Positions 46,127 to 59,022 of a DNA stretch of 64,000 bases are shown piece by piece. The notes below the pieces were generated by a model. That model had not been told where the DNA came from. It worked only from the letters and a program-made list of their open reading frames with translations, and did not search any database. The DNA comes from Gnetum montanum (taxonomy: Eukaryota; Streptophyta; Gnetopsida; Gnetales; Gnetaceae): positions 46,216-110,215 of the forward strand of contig MNCI01000885.1 in assembly GCA_015680685.1 (NCBI GenBank), written 5' to 3'. A program made the translations under genes and the position numbers. How positions within the stretch are numbered: position 1 is the stretch's first letter; each line of letters starts with the position of its first letter.

Positions 46127-48846
46127 ATGGCACCAAGACTGAAATAACCATAGGAGGAAGAACCATCTCAACCAAGGGAGAAATGATTCAAAACTAGAAG
46201 GGGCCAACAAAAACATGCCAAGGAACCAACAAAAGAAACCCATGGAATGGGACCTCTTCAAGAGAAGCCTAAAGTAAAATCTATTCAACAAAATCTAAAA
46301 GAAGAAGTTGCAACAGAACGATTGTAGAATGGGAAAGCACAAGGACCATATCAAGGCTTGAAGTCACACTAACACAAGCCTGCCTCAACACCATTAGGCC
46401 CCATGATATCCAACATTGAATTCTCTAGGTACTAAACTTTAGACCATTTTTAGAGCATACTCCACTAGAGGTGAAAACACAATTGCAAACCTCTTCCATG
46501 TGGCCAATTATCACTTTCAGTGGGGAGTGGTACATGGGAGAGACATACCTCCTCTGAAATAATAGAAGGGTAGGTTCTACTAAGAAAATCAAGGACATTC
46601 AGGTGTCCTACTTAGCTAAAGCTATTGCATAGGCTCTTGGGTTTCTTGATTTTAAGACACAACTAGTAGAGCTATCTATGCAAGCTAATCTTGATACTAA
46701 AAAGAAGTGGACCTAGCTATGTTATGGGGTCAACCATAAGGAGTTCAGTGCATCCACACCAATGGAACATGTATACATCATGATAGTGGCCTATCACCTT
46801 AATCAAATGGTAAGTTCTAGTAAAGGTGACTACCATCTTTGCCTGAGCATGCACACCTCTAAGTAGGAGATTTCTAGCAAACCTTCCATAATTGATCTAT
46901 TTAGGAATCGAGAAGCATTTCAAATAAAATAAATGTGGGAGGAAAACTCTACCTTTTTCATGCCTCATCCAAAAACTTTACAAAAGGGTAGGGATCATTT
47001 GCTATGTCAATGACATGATCAAACATACTCTTGTAGCCTTGTGATCTAAAATGATGAAGAAAAAGACATGTAACATGTCTAAACAAGAGGAGTAGTAGCT
47101 ACCACCTTCACCACCTACTCAAGAAACAATGCTAGAGGCCTACGCAACCATTGAGTACTTTCATGAAATCCAAGAAAAGCTCTTGCATAAGCAAGAGTAG
47201 CGAGCAAGAATGAGTGGTGGAGACCCATCTGTATATCGACCTATGATGAGTCACCTTAATGAGGTGGCTTGAACAATTAGCCAAATGTAAAGAGGTGAAC
47301 TGATATTATTTATCCAATACACACAACTATGCATGAGATTAAATCTTGATGCCCAATACACCATTTATTTCCAGAAATCTCTAAAAATGTTTCCACCTTT
47401 TTGATGCACTTGGAGGATAGTGAGGGGGTAACTATATTGGTGATGTAGCACCAAGGGCATGAGACTATTTTAGAAGTGGTTGCGAATCAAATTGTAGAGG
47501 CACTTCACACACCTATGAGGTTTATACCAGATGTATCTACACTTTGAGATATGCAAACATCCATAGGAATGGTCAGAAGAAGATTGAGTGTAGCCTAGCA
47601 TGAAGAATTGCTAGATGAACTAGTGGGAACCAAATAATTAATTCTAGATATCTTTGATTTTCTGGAAAACATTACTACAACCTAGTCAAAGTTGCTTGAA
47701 GAAAAGGGCAAATGCATCATCTTGGAAGGGCAACTTAAAATAGCTCAAGCATAAAATCAATGCTTGGCCATAGAAGTTGCTAAAACTATGTGCCTATTTT
47801 GCTAATCTGGTACTCCTTAGGCTAGCAATAACCAAAGATAGAGCTTTTTAGTAGCTTCAAGAATGATTAAAACAAGCTAAGAAGGAAATGGTAATGGCCA
47901 TCTTCAACCAATTCATAGTAGAAGTAAAGTCCTACTTAATTCAAAAGGACTTGGTATAGATGCATCAAGAAAATAAAACACTGATCACAGAAAACCATCG
48001 CTTATGCAATGTTTATGTACAAGAATAACAGATGTAGGAATTCATTCATTAATATCAAGAGTAGCTTGCTAGGGTAAACATGATCTATGTATGGAGGAAG
48101 TTTGAGGCTTATGCCAAAAATTTACCATTAAGATTACTATCTTGAGAAACAAGGCTCTCAAATTTGAAAGAGTCAAGAATCACAATAAAGACTAGGTTGG
48201 CCTACAAAAGGAAGTGAATGAGAAGCATATCCAAATGGCAAAGGAAAAAGTAAATGAGGATCTCTAGAAACTCCAACAAAGAAGAGAGGAATGGAAGCCC
48301 ATCATTGATGAAATAAATGCCTACAAAAAAGCAGAAATCCACCTAAAGGAATTGCAAATTGAGGAAATGACAATGCATATGGAATTGGCCAATCTTTGAT
48401 ATGCAAACCTAGTGTTGTTGACTACTAGATGACCATGGTTAGAACTTAAAAAGTAGGTGGCCAACTCATACTTGTTGTATGAGGTCAAGTTCAAGCACCA
48501 CAAGGACACCAAGCAAAAAATTGAGATGGAAAATGCTAAAATCAAAGTTCTTAGGTTATGATTCACTAATCAATGATTAACTACTAAAAACCTAGCCAAG
48601 AGAATGAATGATTACCAGGAGTTGAAAGATATAGTTAAAGGATTTAACATCAAGTGCAAATAATTCATTGCCTAGTTAATTAATGCTAAGGAGAAATTCC
48701 TAGCAATTCCTTGTGCTTGGAATGTGTCCATTCTAGCATAAAAAGCATTACTATATGCTTTTCACCTTCCACTGGAAGTTGCAGCAACAGCAGGATAACC
48801 ATAGTTGCCTTAGTCGTTGCATGTGCTTGAAGTCAACGAAGGTCCT
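46127..48846 (+). pseudogene. E2 ORF3, 3' end lost
   Basis: Starts ATGGCACCAAGAC. LNFRPFLEHTPLEVKTQLQTSS, SMWPIITFSGEWYMGETYLL (46436-46555) and IKDIQVSYLAKAIA (46587-46630) are in order. The coiled-coil half runs to about 48650, and the terminal C-LPLE block is at 48765. It ends at gaaggtcctta (about 48846), where E4 has gaaggtcccttggagcc. Many stops. Confidence 0.65.
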
Positions 48847-49075
48847 TAACTTGGTGGTTTTAACATGTGTGTTTTGTTTCATAGATATGCATTGCATTCA
48901 ACCCTTTCAGTGCCTATGGACATTTTGAGATGTAGTTACACAATGGCATTATGTGCTAGAGCCTACTTTGAGAAGGACCCACTTGTGTAACCATTGCAAC
49001 TTGTACTTAACCGACACCACCACATCACTCTTTACATTCCATGTGTATAATTGCTAAATTTCATGCTTTTCCTTA
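48847..49075 (+). mobile_element. E6 left fragment (family A spacer)
   Basis: Aligns with E1 10105-10350: ttggtggt..taacatgtgtgttttg, attcaaccc, gctagagcctactttgagaa, ggacccacttgt. The sequence resumes at 58801 after E5, proved by the CCTTA duplication. Everything upstream in E6 (LTR, gag) is missing. Confidence 0.75.
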
Positions 49076-50012
49076 TGATGAGTTGTGTTAGGTTGGCTGC
49101 ATCGATGAGGCCTTGTCAATGTAGCCTTGTCAACGAGGCCTAGTCGATGCATCTTACCATGTGTCAATGACGCCCCATCAATGTAGTGTTAGATTTCTTG
49201 ATTTTTGGCTATAAATATGCACTTACAGAAGTATTTATGGCATATGTAAATTGTAGTTGTAGTTTAGCTCTTGCATTTTTTCTTTTTAAAAGTTAAAAAT
49301 TTTTTCCTTTGAGTGCCCACAGTAAGAGTTATTGAGTGTATGGATCTTTATTCGAGCATTGTTGTACCGGAACACGACAATGTGTGCCATAATAAAGATG
49401 AGCTTTCTAATAAACCTTGCAACACTTTGGATAGATTAGCTGCTTTATTTATGCATTTACTATTTATAATTATTTATTAAATATTTTTAATTAATTATTA
49501 AATATTTCCTAGTTATTACATTAATGAGGCAATTAAGTGAGATAGATTACACACATAAGTATGATTGCTTCAAGAATAACACATATTCACTTGGTAATCC
49601 CAGCAGCATTATTGCTTGGTATGTCTAGTAGTATAGTGTTTGGTCATCCAATAGTGGATACATGGATTCATAACATGTGTGGAAAATGGGAATAGATACT
49701 TATGTTAGGATTAGTTAAATCATTAGTTAATTAGTTAATCTAGATTGTTTAATCAAATCCCTTTTTATCTACAATTCAAGCACCCAACTATAAAACATAA
49801 AAATGATAAAAATCAAATGCCTCAATTACACTTAACCATACCAATGAATGTAACAAGTGTAATTAGGAAGAAAACAATTGATCTTAAGGCTAGATTCACT
49901 TCCTAAAGGGCTAGTGCATTGGAAATAATAAAGTTCACAGAATTCCATTGGATTGTGCATGAATGCTTTGTGATTCATATGGTTGAATGTAGGCATACCT
50001 TGCCACTCATCA
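49076..50012 (+). repeat. E5 5' LTR
   Basis: TGATGAGTTGTG to CACTCATCA. U3 motifs catcgatgaggccttgtcaa, gtcaacgaggcctagtcgat. TATAAATA at 49210-49217. Confidence 0.92.
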
Positions 50013-50013
50013 T

Positions 50014-50031
50014 TGGCATCATTACCAGGGA
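50014..50031 (+). other. E5 primer binding site
   Basis: tggcatcattaccaggga, one base after the LTR end. Confidence 0.82.
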
Positions 50032-50166
50032 CTTTGTTTGTGGAACATGCACTATTTATATTTAAGTGAATGCCATTATATCATTGTAGAAACCTAAAGA
50101 TCAATACCATTCCCATTATACATAGAGTTATAAAAGCACATTGACAATTTTGTTTTGTTGTGCAAA

Positions 50167-52090
50167 ATGTATTTTTCTTTTCACAAGAACAAGGATACCA
50201 AACCACTGGTTCCACAAGAATGCAAAATGGTATACACTCATCTAGATGAGTTTGTGCCAAATTTCACCTTCATCCTATATTAGGATGAATAGATGCGATG
50301 GTGTGATATGAAGGGTAACATCGTCTTGCCCCGTAATTGATCTGTGCCAAGGATGCTATTGAAAATCCTTTAGAAGTTGGGCTTAGTAGATCTTCACAAA
50401 GAATACATTGTGGATGGATACAACACTCAAAACTACTATCCCACTAAAACACAACACAAATGAGATCAACATCAAGAGAAACTCCATGAAGCTACAAAGG
50501 GAAAACATTATACTAACCCCTTTTTTCTACTAGATCAAGAGGAAAATGAGGATATTCCCTTGGAAAGTTATTAAAATAAGGATTTTCCATTCTTTGCTAC
50601 TAATGGTGAGGGTGTGAACCTAACCCTGTAATCAACTATTCATAAATTGGGTTCAAGAAAAAGTGATAGCCAAGGTAGGGACTTAGTTAAACATCACAAT
50701 AATAAGGGATCTAAGGATGGTGATCATGACAAGTGTAAGAGTCATGGTAATGATAGTCCCCCTTCCTCTTCATCTAATTCGGAACATTCCTCTTTATCAA
50801 ACTGTTCTAACGGAATCCATCATCAAAAAAATTGTGATGAAGATGATCACCAAGATAACAATGACTATGAAGGCTACCAAAATCAAAGGTGTGGCCAAAA
50901 CCATCATTGATGTCATCAATGTAGCAATGATGATGAACAATTATTGGTAACTCAAAGTATGCTCAATATTGTGAAGACAATTAAAGTCCTGACTAGGCAT
51001 ATGAAGGATAGTCAGATCAAGCACCTAGATATAAACAATATCCAAAGATTTGAAGGGAGATACAATTCTAATCCACAAACACATTTGCAAGCTTTTCAAG
51101 ATGCCTATGCCTTACAGAACATAGAGACTGAGTGGTAGAAACTCAAACTTTTCCCAAGTACACTCATTAAAGAAGCTAAAAGTTGGTACTAGTCCTTAGA
51201 GCTGGAATCTATCCATAGATGGAGTACCATGTTAGAACTATTCAATGATAAATATCAGACATACTCTAGACTGTCTAATCTGAGAAGGAAAATACAAGGT
51301 TGGAAACAAGGAGCACATGAAATCTTGGATGCCACCATGGGCTAATACTATTTACTCCTACATTGATGCCTTTGCCATAGCTACTCATCGAGGGAATAAC
51401 TTTCCCACATCATAGATGGGCTCAAAGTAGAAACAACAAGGGTGTATGACAAAGGAAGATTATTTTAACTGAAAGCTCATTAGATCAAAAGGTTAATTGA
51501 GCAGGTAGAAAAATAAGTGAGCTATAAAAAAGGGAAAGTGCTAAAGAGTATAACAGAAACCCTTCCATTAGAAAATGAGAGGTCGAATTTTGTAATGAGG
51601 AGGAGTCACCACTTGATGAAGTGGTGAACAGAAAGATCTTGCCCATCCAAAAATCTATTTCTAATATTTTGGCCAATGTTGATAAGTTATGGGACTCTTT
51701 GGATGAAAATTTTCAAATCAATTTGAATATTACTAAAGAATCCAAAGAGCAAAATAGTAATTATAATCATAGGAGGTGAAAAGAAGCTGAACATACCTAC
51801 CAAAGAGGTAAGGTCAAAGATACTATAGTAGAGGAAGTTGTGGAGTATAACTTTGATGATGAAACTAAATGTGACATATGCCAATACAAGCATCTAAAGG
51901 TATGTTTCCCTATGATGTCATAGTTATAAGAGTCTGGACTGTAGGCATTGAATCCTCATCTAGCATGTAGGTAAGCACCAAGATGATTACCTTACCCTCA
52001 AGGCAATCCAAGGTAGTTCCACCAATAGCAACAAGCTTACTAACCACGTGGAACTCCTCCACAACCTTATGAAAAGTACCAAAAGTGGTA
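50167..52090 (+). pseudogene. E5 gag
   Basis: N-terminal ECKMVYTHLDEFVPNFTFIL (about 50220-50280). An open run 50647-50910 holds the low-complexity linker (SPPSSSSNSEHSSLSN, then H/D/N-rich). An open run 50944-51138 begins the core: RHMKDSQIKHLDINNIQRFE, THLQAFQDAYALQNIETEW. The core continues with KEAKSWY-SLELESIHRWST and MLELFNDKYQTYSRLSNLRR to about 51300. TKCDICQYKHLKVCFPM (51865-51915) is the cysteine remnant. Best preserved gag core of the window. Truncated in the linker at the deletion junction. Confidence 0.8.
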
Positions 52091-52985
52091 CCAACCACTA
52101 GAACCTTTTAACATGTGTCATTGACTTCATGGATCCCATCACATCCATGTCTAACAAGAAGGCGTATATTATAGTAGTAGTTGATTACTGCAAAAAATAG
52201 GTAGAAGCATTAGCCATTACTAATTGTACATCATCCACTACTACAAAATTTATACAAAAAAAATATCACACATAGGTTTGGGGTGCCATGTCCACTAATT
52301 TCTAATAATGGAACTTATTTCACCGATGTCACATTTAAAAGCTTAACGCAACTCTTGGGGGTAGAACATAAATTAACAACACCTTACCACCCCCAAGCCA
52401 ATGGTTAAGTAGAGGTAACCAATTTGGAGATTACAAAAATACTAATGTGGACCATTAGCAAATATAGGAAGGACTAGAGTACAAAACTTAACAATGCTCT
52501 CTAGGCATATCGTTCAACTTGAAAACTTCCTATTGGCTATTCTCCCTACGAGTTAGTCTAAGGAAAACTTTCAATGCTCCTAATTCAATCTAAGCTCCAT
52601 ACACTCTGAATAGCCTATGATCTAAACCTTGACCTAAGTCTATCACAAAAGGAAGGATTGATCAATTTGAATGTGCTAAAAAAATTGCTTAGTGGTCCTA
52701 TCCTTAAATGAGGTGAAGAAAGCATTTAGCAAGCAACGTCATGACCTTAGAATCAAGAAAGTAAAACTTCAACCAAGAGAAGTAGTTCTCTACTAGAACC
52801 CCACACATGTACCCCCACAAGATAAAATTTCAAAAATTGTGGAGGGATATTATATAATCAATCAAACCTTTCTCTTTGAGGCCATGTTGATCTATAAACC
52901 TGATAGTGCAAATAGAAAGCAACTGGTCAACATGCAACAAGTGAAGCCTTTCCTTGAACCAAGATAGGCTAGTGTAAATGTCATC
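52091..52985 (+). pseudogene. E5 integrase remnant
   Basis: Begins inside the domain: EPFNMCH-FMDPITSMSNKK (52105-52165), AYIIVVVDYCKK. The second Asp position reads NNGTYF (Asp to Asn, about 52300). TPYHPQANG and LEITKIL follow with the Glu. C-terminal domain to about 52965 (QPREVVLY-NPTHVP, KQLVNMQQVKPFLEP). No zinc-binding part, because of the internal deletion. Confidence 0.78.
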
Positions 52986-53079
52986 TCAACAAATGGATAA
53001 CCACATTCTAATTTTTGGATCTCCTCCTTCCAAATCATTCATGGGGAAGAAGTTCATCCATGCTAACCATCAAATTGGT

Positions 53080-54595
53080 CTCTTAGTTTTTCTACCTTTT
53101 TTTTCATGTTTTTGATTTTCCAAATTTTTGGTTTTCAAATTTTTTTCATTTTACACCATCTTTAGTACCTTTAAACCTTCTTGACTATTTTACTTTTCTT
53201 ATATATTTTACTTTATTTTATTTTATTTAAGTGTGATATTTTCTCATTTTTGCTAATAAATTTGCTTTATTGTCATAGGACACAGTGTTGTTGTTGTTGT
53301 TTACTAATAATGGTTTTCACTTAATGAGTGATTTTTGATGTCTAGTTTCTATTTCTGAGTTTTGATGACTAATGACTTTGACATACTTTATTTTTCATGG
53401 AAAAAGTAGTGAGTTCACATCATCCACCCATCCAATGAACTCTATGGTTTTCCTTGCTCTAGAAATTTGAGGTTCCTTTTCATTAAAGAAACTTTTAATT
53501 AATCGATGATCTTGATAGTTTCGAAATTAGGAAGGATTCAAAGGTTTGTAAAGGGTATGACCTTAAGGGATCTCAATACACTTTTTCCTATTCTTATTAC
53601 TTGAGTGCTTGAGTATTTTTCACAAACTTCTTGTCATTCCATGCCAACCAATAATATGAAGATGAATAAATCATTGCATGGTGTGTATCCCATTTAAAAA
53701 AAAACAATGGGAATTTATAGCACACTCCTTTGACATGAATAATTCCTCGCAAGATGTGGTTCCCATTTCAAAAAATGAAAAAACAAAATAATGGGAATTC
53801 AAAGCACATCCCTTGGACAAGTAATTGAGCTACAAGCACTGGTTATGGAACTCGAATAGCATGCACCTATGCTTGAAAGTCCCCTCTAACTAAGGCCCTC
53901 TCTTTTACTTCCTACTTCTTTTTTCTTCTCTTTGTGAAATGGTGGTGGTTTTCTTAAAGCACTCTTGTGTCTCATGTGGGTGTATTAGTCTTAGAGTAGC
54001 AATGTGAAGTCACTGAAAGTGGATGGTTTTGGTTTGGACTAAGGATGGAACTTCTTAGGTCATTTTAACTACAAATTCCACAAGTGACTTCTTATGACCT
54101 CAATTTGGAACTTCATTTCACCTTATCTATCATCCATCCATGCTACTGTAACTCACCTCATTGCTAAATTTTATGTTATGCTCTATGTCTTAGTTTGATG
54201 TGTTTGAATTCTTGAGTGGATTCTTTCAGGTTGGTCCTTAACGTATTATGATTATTAAATTGACTTTCGAGCCCACGGACTCCTTAGTTAAGGTTATGCA
54301 AGGGCAAAAAGGGCATGAGCCTGCTATGGCAAGGACCCACTTGCATGGCTTTTGGCTTGATTATTTAAGGTTCCTTACCTTTGACATTGCTACAATCTTA
54401 TATTTTACATTTTCCATTGTGTAAACTACTAAATACTCCTTAATCTTTCATTTCATTCATCCACTAAATCTAATTTTCTTCATTTTTCTCCATTTTTCAA
54501 ATTTATAAGCTTCAAAACCATCTTCTAATGTTTTCATACTATTTTTGATCTTATGAGCTTCCATTTGACCCTAATTTCATGCAAAAATATCTTGT
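53080..54595 (+). other. E5 spacer between integrase and ORF3
   Basis: No gene. Pyrimidine-rich tract 53090-53240, then gctaataaatttgctttatt with AATAAA near 53255. Two gcatggtgtg units at 53676 and 53749. Landmark gagcctgctatggcaaggacccact near 54316. Confidence 0.65.
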
Positions 54596-54599
54596 ATTT

Positions 54600-54675
54600 T
54601 AGAAGTCTGATCAATTCAACAATGATCATTAACTACATTGATCATATATATACCGCCAGATCATATATATACCGA
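54600..54675 (+). promoter_or_regulatory. E5 internal promoter remnant
   Basis: The palindrome array is reduced to gatcaattcaacaatgatcattaactacattgatc fragments. A 20-bp step duplication of atcatatatataccg (54641 and 54660) doubles the TATA-like run. Position relative to ORF3 as in E4. Confidence 0.45.
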
Positions 54676-54818
54676 TAGATACTTTAGAATTTTTTGCAAA
54701 TTTATCATAACACACAGGGAATTTTCATAATTTTTTAGAGCCCAAAACCTTCCAAAGCTCATAACTTCCCAATCGTTTGTCCAAATCACTCCGTTTTTCA
54801 ATCCTATGCTTACTGGAT

Positions 54819-55138
54819 GTAAGATCTTTATTGTGGGGGCCATAGACCTTAAGATTTCTAATCAAATATTAATAAAATTTTTTGGAAATTTTCCTAACTC
54901 CCCCAAAGGGTTAATAACCTTAACCATATATAAACATCAACTTTATCCAAAGTTAATCCTTCTAACAACCTTTAGGATGAATTATTCATAATAACACATC
55001 AAATAAATAATAATTGGATTAATTAAATCAGTGATAATCATAACTTAGCAAAGTGTAACTATCCTCAAGAGTTAAGGTATCCCAATTATTTTGGGGTTAC
55101 ACAATAATTGCTAATCCATGGTATTATTGTGATTATAG
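54819..55138 (+). other. E5 predicted ORF3 leader intron
   Basis: Donor GGAT|GTAAGA at 54819 (last exon base changed from the AG|GTAAG of E4). Acceptor ATTGTGATTATAG ending at 55138, with ttgctaatcc 30 nt before as branch-site candidate. 320 nt; the ATG follows directly. Confidence 0.45.
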
Positions 55139-57599
55139 ATGACACCCAAACAAAAACATTTGTAGGAAGGAGAACCCTCACAACCATGGGAGAAATGACC
55201 TAGAGCTAGAAGGGGCTAGCAAGAACAAGACCAAGAACTATCAGAGGTGACTCATGTAATAAGACCTCTTCAGGAAGAGCCTGAAGTGGAATTTGTTCAA
55301 CAAAGAAATGACCTAAAGCTAGAAGGGTCTAGCAAGAACAAGACCAAGAACTATCAGAGGTGACTCATGTAATAATACCTCTTCAGGAAGAGCCTGAAGT
55401 GGAATTTGTTCAAAAAATTCTAGAGGAAGAAGTGCCAAGTGAATAATCATAAAGAGGAGAAGTGCCTAGACCGATGCCTAGGCTTGAGGTCACATTGACT
55501 CAAGCTTTTCTAGACATCATTCAATCTTGAGATATTCAAACATTGATTCTTTAAGAGATCAACTTCAGGCCATTTTTAGAGAAATCCCTAGAGGCTGTTA
55601 AGACACAACTTCAGAGCTCTCCCATGTGGCTAATCATCACATCCAATGGGGAATGGTACATGTGATAGTCCTATCTCATTTGGAGTAGCCAAAGGCTAGG
55701 GTCTTTGTCAAGATCAAGGACATTCAAGTGTCCTACTTGGCAAAATCCATTGCATAGGCACTTAGGTTGCTTGACATAGAAACACAATTGGTCGAATTAT
55801 CTACAAAATGTGATCATAAGGCTAAGAGGGAGTGGACCCAATGATGTTATGAGGTGGATTTTAAGGAATATGCTATGCTGACATTGATAGAATAGATTTA
55901 TTTCAACATTATGGATTATCACCTCAATCCAATGATGAGGCTAAGCAAGGTGACTACTTTCTTCACCCGAGCATGTGCTGCTCTAAGTGAGACGTTCCCT
56001 ATTAACCTTCCAAAATTTCTATACTTGGAGACTTGAAAAAATTTCAAAGAAAATGAATGTGGAAGGTTGGAGGAAGGTGAAGAGGCAACTATCTTGGTGA
56101 TGCAACACCAAGTGCAGAAGACAACAATGGAAGTGGTAGCTGACTATGTAGCTTAAGAACTAAATGCATCCACAACATATGTACCAAATTTATCTACACT
56201 CCAAGATGTGTAGATGTTCATAGGCATGGTCAACAAGAAGTTAGATGCAGCTCCACATGAAAAATTGTTGGAATGACTAGTAGGAACTAGGCAACTAACT
56301 TTGGACATCTTTGATCTTCTAGAGAACATCATTATTAGCTAATCAACGTTGCTAAATGCAAGGGGAAAATGTATTATTTTGGAGGGGCAACTAGAACTAG
56401 CCCAAGAGTAAAATTAATGCTTGGCTATGGAGGTTGTAGAACTTCATGCCCAACTCACAAAACAAACAATCCTCAGCCTAGTAGTGACAAGAGATGAAGC
56501 TATCAAACAACTTCAAAAATGCGTTCAAAAACCTAAGGAGGAGGTAGTGATGGCCATCTTTAAACAGTCCATAGTAGAGGTTGAAATACACTCAATCAAA
56601 CAGGACTTAAATTAGATGCACCGAGAGAATGAAGCATTGACCACAAAAAATTATTTCCTATGAAATGTTGATATTCGAAGCAATCAAATGCAAGAACTCA
56701 TTCATTAACAATAGGAGTAGCTTACCAAGGTAAACACTAAATTAAGGAAATTGGCCATAGAGAACCACAATCTATTAATGAAGGAGGTATGCACCTTGTA
56801 ATAAATGTCTACCATTGAGATCACTGCCTAGAAGAACAAATCTCTCAAATTTGAGAAAGTGAAAAATCACTACGAGGACCAGGTCAATTTGGAAAAGGAA
56901 GTGAATTAAAAATAAATCCAAATGGAAATGACAAAAATAAATGATGCCCTCCAAAAACTCCAACAAGGAAGAGAGATGTGGCAACCCATCCTTGATTGGA
57001 TTGATGCCTACAACAAAGCTGAGATCTGCTTGAAGGAGTTGCAAATTGAGGAGATGACAGAGTACAGAGATTTGGTCCATCTCTGTTATGTAGACCTAGT
57101 AATGATAACTACCAGATAGCCATCATTAGATTTAGAAAAATAAGCAAATAGCTCATATCTACTATACAAGGCCGAGTACAAACACCACAAGGACACTAAC
57201 CAAAAGATTGAGACTGCTAACACCAAACTCAGAGTTCTTAGAGGATGATTTAGAGATCAATGATCTATCACTAAGAACCTAGCCAAATAGATGAATGACT
57301 ACTAGGAGCTAAAGACCATAGTGAGATTTTTTGACATTGAATGCAAATATTTTGCAGCCTTGTTTATCAATGCCAAGGAGTTGTTTCCAATAGTCTTGTG
57401 TTCTTGAGATGTGCCTATTCCAACCCACATTGGGAAAGCTATGTGGATGGTAAATGATCCTAGGAGTAAGGAGGAGAAAATGAAAGTACTTCTAGATGCT
57501 TTTTGCCTTCCACCTAAATTCACAGCAGCAGTAGGACAACCGCAACCACTTCAACCATTGCTAGTGCATGAAGCCTATGAAGGTCCCTTGGAACCTTAG
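55139..57599 (+). pseudogene. E5 ORF3
   Basis: Starts ATGACACCCAAACAAAAAC. A 113-bp tandem duplication near the start (55192-55417) shifts the frame. INFRPFLEKSLEAVKTQLQS, then PMWLIITSNGEWYM (about 55558-55665). The middle is deleted near 56050 relative to E4 (TL-FLCLIRKLYKR block missing). Open runs 56421-56615 (VELHAQLTKQTILSLVVTRD), 56922-57119 (INDALQKLQQGREMWQPILD; LKELQIEEMTEYRDLVHL) and 57411-57599 (IPTHIGKAMWMVNDPRSKEE; LLDAFCLPPKFTAAVGQPQP) give the clearest view of the coiled-coil half and C-terminus. Confidence 0.7.
55192..55417 (+). repeat. 113-bp tandem duplication in E5 ORF3
   Basis: Units at 55192 and 55305 both begin gaaatgacct and end tttgttcaa. They differ at only a few positions, far fewer than the LTR pair, so the duplication happened long after insertion. 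113 is not a multiple of three. Confidence 0.9.
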
Positions 57600-57865
57600 G
57601 AACCACCACCACCTAGGACCATTAGATCTTCTCCAATAAGATTCACACCATCAAGGAACATGTTCAATTTTTGAAGAGTTAAATCATGGTGTCTAATTTT
57701 ATGTCCTAAACACCTTTATTTTTTGTAATGTGTTGATCCATATACTCCATTTTTTATCAAGTTAGTTAGTTTATTTTGTGTGAAGAAAAAGTCAATCAAT
57801 AATCCCATACCTTTCCAATTTTGTAATAGAACTCGAGGATAAGTTTTAATTTAGTTGTGGGGGTA

Positions 57866-58800
57866 TGATGAGTCATGTTAAGTTAGCTACATTGATGAGG
57901 CCTCATCAACATTGCCTTATCGAAAATGCCTAGTCGATGCATCTTACCATGCATCAATGACTCCCTGTCGATGCAGTGTCAATTTTCTTGATTTTCAGCT
58001 ATACATACATGCTTGTAGTCACATTTATGGTACAAGTAAATTGTAGTTGTAGCAGAGCTCTTGCATTTTTTCCATTTGAATGTTAGAATTTTTTTCTTCA
58101 AGTAACTGTAGTAGGAGTCATTGAGTGTACAGATCTATATTCAAGCATTGTTATACCTAAGCACGATAGTGTGCGTGGTACTAAAGACAAGCTTTCTGAT
58201 GAACCTTGTAGCACTTTGGATAAATTAGCTACTTTATTTATGCATTAACTATTTTAATTATTTATTAAATTTTTTCAATTAATTATTAAATATTTCCTAG
58301 TTATTATGTTAATGAGATAATTAAGCAAGATATATTAAACACATAAGTATGACCACTTCAAGCATAACACATATTCACTTGGTAATCCCAATAGCATTAT
58401 TGCTTAGTACACCTAGTAGCGTAGTGCTTGGTCACCCAATAATAGATACATGGATTTAGAAGGTGTGTAGAAAGTGAGAACAAACACTTATGTTAGGATT
58501 AGTTATATGATTAGTTAATTAGTTAATTTATATTAGTTAATCAAATTCCTTTTTATCTACAATTCAAGCACCCAACTATAAAACATAAAAATGATAAAAT
58601 TCAAATACCTCAGTTACACTTAACCATACCAATGAATGTCACAAGTATAATTAGGAAGAGAATGATTCACCTTAAGGTTGGATTCACTTCCTAAAGGGCT
58701 AGTGCACTAGAAATAATAAAGTCCACGAAATTCAATTAGATCATGTGTGAGCGCTTTGTGATTCGTATGGTTGGGCATAGAGGTACCTCACCATTCATCA
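57866..58800 (+). repeat. E5 3' LTR
   Basis: 935 bp, TGATGAGTCATG to CATTCATCA, preceded by the polypurine tract ttgtgggggta (57855-57865). U3 keeps acattgatgaggcctcatca. The TATA is changed to tatacata (58000). Confidence 0.92.
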
Positions 58801-59022
58801 CCTTATCATGTAATTGCTCCATTCCATAACATTGGTATAATACCCCTTTTCTTGCATCTTCCAAAGCTTTAAACATTGATGACTCCATCTTTGACCATCT
58901 TTGGTGCCTTCAAAAGATTTCCTACATACATGAGAACTATGGACCTAACCTAAAACCTTTGCACCAATCCTAGAGCTTCATTTTCCATGCTTAGTATCCT
59001 CATTCAATGTAATTTCATGGAC

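Larger units (their letters stand above)
16629..48846 (+). mobile_element. E2: Athila-like element, family B, split by E3 and E4
   Basis: Pieces: 16629-19645 (LTR, gag), 26897-27545 (end of gag, start of protease), 40696-48846 (rest of protease, RT, RNase H, integrase, spacer, ORF3). The order follows by aligning each broken end with the uninterrupted E4: 19645/26897 rejoins like E4 at about 30628, and 27545/40696 rejoins like E4 at about 31245. Net length without insertions is about 11.8 kb. The 3' LTR is absent: ORF3 stops at about 48846 and is fused to family A spacer. The left target duplication would be CTAAT but cannot be checked. Confidence 0.88.
49076..58800 (+). mobile_element. E5: family B element with internal deletion
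   Basis: LTRs of 937 and 935 bp and target duplication CCTTA (49071-49075 and 58801-58805). Gag is followed directly by integrase: about 3.2 kb (rest of gag, protease, RT, RNase H, integrase N-terminus) is gone at about 52085-52105. Spacer, internal U3-like block and ORF3 remain. Inserted into E6. Confidence 0.92.
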
